DNA from: Allomyces macrogynus ATCC 38327
Taxonomy: Eukaryota; Blastocladiomycota; Blastocladiomycetes; Blastocladiales; Blastocladiaceae
Direction of reading: 5' to 3'
DNA: 13,887 nucleotides
NCBI GenBank assembly: GCA_000151295.1
Contig: GG745343.1
Span: forward strand, 598,919-612,805
Shown here: positions 10,701-13,887 of the stretch, in pieces
Position numbering within the stretch: position 1 is the stretch's first letter
How the letters are laid out: every line of letters begins with the position of its first letter
Notes under the pieces: generated by a model
Seen by the model: only the letters and a program-made list of their open reading frames with translations
What the model was told of the DNA's origin: nothing
Database searches by the model: none
Position numbers and translations under genes: made by a program

Positions 10701-11451
10701 GACGGCGCTCGAGCGCGACGACGAGGAGGCCGAATGGATGGCGTTGTGAAGCCGAGCGAGAAGATGCCAGCGGCGCTCTACATACGTGCCAGTTTTGTCG
10801 CGGTGGAACGAGTTCCTGACCGTGATTCGTACCACTGCCTATCAGAAGTCCCCCAATAGTCTCGGTTTCAAGTTCGCGCAAAATGAGATATTTGCTGGCC
10901 ATCTGGCCAATCCGTGCGAGCGCGAGCGCATCATTCAACACAGGTTGATTTTCTAGCTGAATCTACAAGACATAAAGTCGAACAGACAGACCAAGCTCCT
11001 AGCGACTCCGGTTCCAAAATAAGAAAAAAAAAAAGAAAAAAAAAGTATATAACTAATAAAAGGCCCCCGCGCCACGACCGCCGTCGGCCGCGCCTCCCGC
11101 TGCGACGGCTGCCCCGCCCCGCGGGCGACCCGGTCGCGGATCACCGCCGAGAACATGCCGGTCTTCACGGTGCTCAACAATGCGCTGCAGCGTGCCAAGG
11201 CCGGTGCGGCGCCCGCGCAGCGGCGGTTGGTCGAGGACGTGGATCGCCGTATGAACCAGCTGTTTGATGCGCTGAATGCCGGGACGTTGGCCGAGCCCGT
11301 GGTGGCGGCGCTGCACACGTACGCGCGCGCCGTCGAGCAGCGCGATTGGGCGACGGCGGTGCGCGTGCATCAGGAGCTCAGTGTGAGTCAGTTTGATGCG
11401 TGGATGATTGGGTTGAAGCGGTTGGTGGATTTGGTGGCCAAGATGCCGTGA
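7765..11451 (+). CDS. SEC31: COPII coat protein Sec31 (start unreadable, one probable frameshift)
   Basis: Sec31 forms the outer COPII cage with Sec13 on vesicles leaving the ER. Supported exons are about 7765-7838 (begins LELFGSAF), 7931-8488, 8571 to about 10671, and a last exon ending at the TGA of 11449-11451. The N-terminal WD40 propeller shows GEGEILIWDMNNPATPYSPG, VNCLAWNRSVPHILAT, ILMWDLR, LLSCGKD-RTLCWNP and WCFDVQWC-RNPDLLSVASFDG, all very Sec31-like. A poly-Ala stretch (9351-9430) precedes the alpha-solenoid (about 9585-10240), which is followed by a Pro-rich linker with three NPYAP repeats, as in the disordered region that contacts Sec23. The C-terminal helical domain lies at about 11130-11451 (VFTVLNNAL to MIGLKRLVDL). 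Two problems remain: the frame changes near 7980, apparently by one lost G, and the linker is broken by an AT-richer block at 10672-11062. Family assignment is secure; the exact model is not. Confidence 0.9.
7839..7930 (+). other. Intron 1 (first visible) of SEC31
   Basis: Donor GCG|GTGCGT and acceptor ATACAG|ATTC define 92 bases in phase 2. Joining across it gives PSSARFNRLAWTNF, which fits the Sec31 propeller where the family has an aromatic-rich strand. The intron is AT-richer than the flanking exons. Confidence 0.8.
8489..8570 (+). other. Intron 2 of SEC31
   Basis: Donor GTG|GTTCGT and acceptor CTGCTAG|CCG define 82 bases in phase 0, with a CTGACG branch-point-like motif about 30 bases before the acceptor. 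Splicing gives VAWHPDVPTQFVTALEDD, the conserved Sec31 step between two propeller blades. Confidence 0.88.
9351..9430 (+). repeat. Alanine-rich low-complexity tract in Sec31
   Basis: About 27 codons are almost all GCN, broken by two Asp, one Ser and one Leu. Mixed GCG, GCT, GCC and GCA codons show that this is a protein-level run, not a pure trinucleotide microsatellite. It lies between the WD40 propeller and the alpha-solenoid, where length variation is tolerated. Confidence 0.8.
10497..10619 (+). repeat. Three NPYAP repeats in the Sec31 proline-rich linker
   Basis: Asn-Pro-Tyr-Ala-Pro is encoded at 10497-10511, 10536-10550 and 10605-10619, separated by Pro/Ala/Gln-rich spacers. The Pro-rich linker of Sec31 is known to bind the Sec23-Sar1 surface through short motifs; these repeats are candidates for that role by position only. 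Confidence 0.75.
10672..11062 (+). other. AT-richer block interrupting SEC31: long intron, insertion or misassembly
   Basis: The Pro-rich Sec31 frame loses coherence after about 10670, and the Sec31 C-terminal domain resumes after 11063. The block is AT-richer, has stops in every forward frame, and ends in two runs of A within a purine stretch (11023-11044). It could be an intron: a GTAATT donor at 10672 and an AG acceptor at 11061-11062 would give 391 bases in phase 1 and land in the frame of the C-terminal domain. The purine-rich 3' end is poor for a 3' splice site, and part of the block (about 10801-10956) reads as a protein-like frame ending in TAG. A retroposed or misjoined fragment is therefore also possible. 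Confidence 0.45.
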
Positions 11452-12045
11452 GGAGGTCGAGGAGGATTTTGACGACCGAAGAGTGGATTGGGATTGGGCT
11501 GGGGTCGGCGCGGGTTCGCCTGTGCCGGATCCCGACATTTGATTTCGTTGATGTTTTCGGTTTGGTTTTGTCGTGGCCGACGTGGAGATGTCATCTTAAG
11601 TGAAGGAAGGAAGGAAACACAGGAATGCTTAATCCGCGACGCGATTCTGCAGCAGTTGGAGAAGATGGACGCAGTGAGTTGTGGCAGGAATAAGAACCAG
11701 GGGGTTGTGATGAAAGAAAAGCAGACCCGTTTACAAGTCGTCTTCCTCCGATTCATAGAGGCCAGCAGTTCAGGGTTTTCATCAATATGCACTGTCTGTT
11801 TTCTGTGAGAACTCCCTGTCGCTTTCGTTTTCCTCCTCGCCAAGGTTCGTCGCGCACTGTTCCATCGTCGCCAGCAAGGAGACGCAAAAGCAAAACTACG
11901 GGCATTAATGAAACCGAACCATGACCCACACCATGACCAACACAAATGAGTGGAGAGCCGTGAGCGCGTGAGCGAGCCAGACGCTATCATGAGCGACGTG
12001 CCAGCAGCGAGCACACGGAAACGAAAGCATCAAACACTCGCGGCG
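11452..12045. other. Convergent intergenic region between SEC31 and VTC1
   Basis: The two flanking genes end towards each other, so this stretch should hold both 3' UTRs. It includes a small GGAA repeat at about 11604-11617. No recognised domain is encoded. A short acidic frame on the minus strand (11895-11782) and a run ending YESEEDDL then TAA (minus, about 11757-11731) look mildly protein-like but cannot be tied to a gene. Confidence 0.55.
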
Positions 12046-12666
12046 CTAAGGATGGCTTGGTGCAGGCGCACCGGCGTTCGGGTCGTTGGGCGCGCCGCCC
12101 ACGCCCGCCGTCAACCGGAGCCCGAAATTGACGCAGACGGCAGCGAAGAGCGCGATCACAATGAAGACAGGCGCGATACCTACGTTGAGAACGCATCAGT
12201 TCATCGTTCATGGCCGCAGTCGGCGGTGTCATGGCCCGTACGCGTATCGTACGGCCCGGCATCGCGCTTGCGAATCATATGCGCGCGCCACAGGTAGAGG
12301 TAAAGCGCGTAGAGCATGATCGCCATGGCAATCACCGTAAAGAGCACGCCCGACACGCGGCCCACCGCATCAGAGCCGAAGTTGAGCAGACCGACGGCGA
12401 GCGCGCCGAGCGTCACGGAAAAGTTGAGCCAGCTACCCACGCGATAGAAAAGGCCGCGTCAGCGCGGTGGAGAGGAGGACGGCGGCGCAGGCGAGATGTA
12501 CCTCAGGAACGTGCTACGTGACGGGTCGATGGGAGGTCAGTCTGGCGCCGAATCCGCACGGGATCGCAATGGCCGCTACGCACCGTTCATTTGCAAAGAA
12601 GACCTTGGGCTCGACGCGGATAAACGGCGTGGTCGTGCCGGATGAACTCGGTGCAACAGCGGGCAT
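12046..12666 (-). CDS. VTC1: Vacuolar transporter chaperone subunit Vtc1, four exons including a 12-base microexon
   Basis: Vtc1 is the small three-helix membrane subunit of the VTC complex, which makes polyphosphate and moves it into acidocalcisomes or the vacuole. On the minus strand the exons are 12666-12584, 12513-12502 (12 bases), 12432-12242 and 12179-12046, giving 139 residues against about 129 in yeast. The protein runs [10 protein letters not shown], then [56 protein letters not shown], and ends in a Pro/Ala-rich tail at a TAG. The three hydrophobic helices fall at about residues 32-50, 58-81 and 97-115. The [19 protein letters not shown] block, the WRA-IR-R linker and GPYD are strong family signatures. 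All three introns have GT-AG ends and all joins keep the frame. It converges on SEC31; its ATG lies about 680 bases from the Tubby stop. Confidence 0.95.
12180..12241 (-). other. Intron 3 of VTC1
   Basis: Read on the minus strand, the donor is ACGC|GTACGG and the acceptor AACGTAG|GTATCG, making 62 bases in phase 1. The join gives GPYDTRIAPVFIV, linking the cytosolic loop to the third membrane helix, as in yeast Vtc1. Without splicing the frame would run to a stop before the third helix. Confidence 0.88.
12433..12501 (-). other. Intron 2 of VTC1 (after the microexon)
   Basis: On the minus strand the donor is CTGAG|GTACAT and the acceptor GGGTAG|CTGG, making 69 bases in phase 2. The acceptor shares the GTAG end seen in the other VTC1 introns. 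Joining yields FLSWLNF. Confidence 0.88.
12502..12513 (-). other. 12-base microexon of VTC1
   Basis: The minus-strand sequence CACGTTCCTGAG lies between an acceptor ending ACGTAG and a donor GTACAT. It supplies the last base of Arg28, all of Thr-Phe-Leu and the first two bases of Ser32 in the conserved NERTFLSWLNF block. The flanking exons alone give NE plus WLNF with the invariant RTFLS missing, which is the reason for placing it. Confidence 0.88.
12514..12583 (-). other. Intron 1 of VTC1 (before the microexon)
   Basis: On the minus strand the donor is GAACG|GTGCGT and the acceptor CACGTAG|CACG, making 70 bases in phase 2. A CTGAC branch-point-like motif lies about 25 bases before the acceptor, matching the motif in the ATP-citrate lyase and SEC31 introns. 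Confidence 0.87.
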
Positions 12667-13343
12667 CGTAGGTGATCGAGGAGAAATCTGGTTGGAACGA
12701 AACCAGCACCAACGCCAACGCCGCGGGCGGCAGGTAAGCTTGCAATGTCATTTACCGCAGCGCCGGGGCCATTTACCGCGGGATTTCGGTCCATGGCGTT
12801 GGGCAGATTTACGGACGGGTTGGTGCGTGCAGAAGTTCGGTCCAAATGGGCGGTGCGCTGCTTGACTGACAGTCGGGCACCGACGCGAGCGCAAGGGTCG
12901 CACGAGGAACGGTTTGCGGGGAGAGAGGGGCAGAGGTGTGCGCTGAACGACGACTGAACGGTGTTTGCAGAACCGTCACGGTGAGAAAGGCGGAAATGGA
13001 TGGAGTATCTCAAAAACGTGTTTTGTGCCCTTTCTTCTCTTCTTGTCGCAGACGCGGTGCTTGTTGTGCATTGTTTCGGTCTTAACTCGGCCTGGCTCGC
13101 ATGACGGCAATCCGCCAGAGCAAATCGATGCCGGGCGATGCCGAAGAGATGGATGTCGAAGCGATGCGCAACTTGCGTTTGATTGTGCTGGAATGCATTG
13201 CTGCTGCGTCGGAAAGTCACAGCGAAAAGGACGAGTTGGACCGATGCTGCGGGCGCAATGATTCGACGGTATGATTGGTTCTATGGCATTTGAACAGACA
13301 AGACAGGGCTCGGATCGCGCGGCACGCTCGTCGCCGTCAATCA
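12667..13343. other. Region between VTC1 and the Tubby-like gene
   Basis: This should contain the VTC1 promoter and 5' UTR and the 3' UTR of the Tubby-like gene, both on the minus strand. No domain is recognised. On the plus strand, 12980-13053 looks like an intron (GTGAGA donor; pyrimidine-rich tract ending in CGCAG) and is followed by a 57-codon open frame at 13101-13274, so a small unrecognised plus-strand gene cannot be excluded. Confidence 0.5.
13101..13274 (+). CDS. Possible small ORF of unknown function, 57 codons
   Basis: The frame begins MTAIRQSKSMPGDAEEMDVE and ends RNDSTV before a TGA, with an in-frame TAA shortly upstream. The composition is balanced (Asp, Glu, Met, Ile, Leu, His), unlike the Arg/Pro/Ala-rich chance frames elsewhere, and the middle could form an amphipathic helix. 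A convincing intron-like sequence ends about 45 bases upstream and could be a 5' UTR intron. I recognise no family. Because it overlaps the expected 3' UTR of the opposite-strand Tubby-like gene, it may well be a chance frame. Confidence 0.22.
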   Translation: MTAIRQSKSMPGDAEEMDVEAMRNLRLIVLECIAAASESHSEKDELDRCCGRNDSTV

Positions 13344-13716
13344 TCATTCGCACGCGAGCTTCGCATCAAACGACGTGAGACACATGCCGAGGCACTGCAG
13401 CGGCGAGACCGGGTACTGGCAGTCCATGGCAAAGGTGCCGTCTTCGGTGCGCCCAAACTGCATGATAATGTAGCCAATGTCGTTGTCGTGCACGATCTGA
13501 AAGTTTTTGACCGAGGCGACGGTGACGCGGCCGTTGAAGTTGAGCACATACGAGTGCGTGTCTGGTGGGTGGGTGGAGAAGGAAGGTTAGCTCGGGGTGC
13601 GTTTGGCCGCGGGGGGAGGGGGGGGGGGGGGGCGATCGCGTCGTACCTTCGTTCCATTGCGGTGCCTTGTTGTGCAGCACCAGCAGCCTGGGGGCTTGCC
13701 GGTTTCGGCCGTGCAA
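13344..13716 (-). CDS. Tubby-like protein, C-terminal end (5' part not recoverable)
   Basis: Tubby proteins hold a C-terminal beta-barrel around a central helix that binds phosphoinositides, and in ciliated cells they help deliver membrane proteins to cilia. On the minus strand an exon around 13716-13647 ends [13 protein letters not shown] and joins 13561-13344, which reads [14 protein letters not shown], then [13 protein letters not shown] and YIIMQFGR, and ends SFDAKLACE before TGA. The Tubby signature FNGRVT-ASVKNFQ and the near-invariant FD-KLACE terminus are both present, so family assignment is firm. Only about 95 residues of a roughly 250-residue domain are seen; further upstream the sequence degrades into unreliable bases and the window ends. 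The left limit of the first exon is a guess. Neighbouring VTC1 lies on the same strand downstream. Confidence 0.92.
13562..13646 (-). other. Last intron of the Tubby-like gene, with a long G/C homopolymer
   Basis: On the minus strand the donor is GAAG|GTACGA and the acceptor CCACCAG|ACACG, making 85 bases in phase 1. Splicing gives [12 protein letters not shown], matching the family. The plus strand of this intron carries runs of G at 13612-13632, so its length may be unreliable. Confidence 0.88.
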
Positions 13717-13724
13717 GGCCCTTC

Positions 13725-13887
13725 CCTTTCCTGTTTTTTTGTGGGGAAGGGGCGCTTCGGGAGAAATAACTCGCCTTAACGAAGGGCTGCCCCGGCAACC
13801 TTAAAGACCAACCTCAGGTGAAAGGGACGCCTTCCCCGTCTCCCTAATATTACGTCGTGGCGGTGGGTCTGTAGATTCTTTTTTTAG
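13725..13887. other. Right end of window: probable poor-quality sequence
   Basis: The upstream Tubby coding region should continue here on the minus strand, but no frame with Tubby similarity can be followed. Composition shifts to runs of T, G and A (for example 13734-13740 and 13879-13885). This fits the decaying end of a read or contig. Confidence 0.45.

Noticed and set aside
11023..11062. A-rich runs as proof of a retrotransposon insertion in SEC31
   Set aside because: No target-site duplication, reverse transcriptase or clear Pol III box could be found around 10672-11062, so only a tentative interruption is reported.
13845..13853. TAATATTAC, the nonamer found at rolling-circle origins of some single-stranded DNA viruses
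   Set aside because: There is no flanking stem and no Rep-like frame, and it lies in the unreliable end of the window. A chance match.
1..13887. CRISPR arrays, defence islands, toxin-antitoxin pairs or prophage genes
   Set aside because: All recognised genes are intron-bearing eukaryotic housekeeping or signalling genes, and no regularly spaced repeats are present.

Overview
The window reads as nuclear DNA of a GC-rich eukaryote. It has short GT-AG introns (62 to 92 bases, one of 246), Kozak-like ATG contexts, and no operons or Shine-Dalgarno sites. Five protein genes are recognisable. From left to right they are a neuronal-calcium-sensor/frequenin-type EF-hand protein (+, 5' end cut by the window), ATP-citrate lyase (+), COPII coat protein Sec31 (+), the polyphosphate-polymerase subunit Vtc1 (-), and the C-terminal end of a Tubby-like protein (-, 5' end not recoverable).

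The gene set points to an early-diverging, probably flagellated fungus. The ATP-citrate lyase sequence is fungal in style but is one fused polypeptide. Vtc1 is very like the yeast protein. Tubby is, as I recall it, absent from yeasts and their relatives and kept in zoosporic lineages. The high GC content would suit Blastocladiomycota such as Allomyces. That placement is inference from recalled family features, not a search result.

Layout: 1-1059 is the NCS-1-like gene. 1060-3160 is a 2.1 kb intergenic stretch whose right end should hold the ATP-citrate lyase promoter and 5' UTR. 3161-6943 is ATP-citrate lyase (two exons). 6944-7570 is intergenic. About 7520-7765 is a block of homopolymer runs that looks like poor-quality sequence and hides the start of Sec31. 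About 7765-11451 is Sec31, which carries an apparent one-base deletion near 7980 and an AT-richer interruption at about 10672-11062. 11452-12045 is the convergent gap. 12046-12666 is a complete four-exon VTC1 gene with a 12-base microexon. 12667-13343 separates VTC1 from Tubby. 13344 to about 13716 is the end of Tubby, and the last ~150 bases again look low quality.

The genes do not form one pathway: calcium signalling, cytosolic acetyl-CoA supply, ER-to-Golgi export, polyphosphate synthesis and phosphoinositide-linked regulation are simply neighbours. I found no CRISPR array, rRNA, tRNA, recognisable transposon or plausible defence system. The notable items are the VTC1 microexon, the two low-complexity insertions in the calcium sensor, the block interrupting Sec31, and the probable sequence errors that would break automated gene models.
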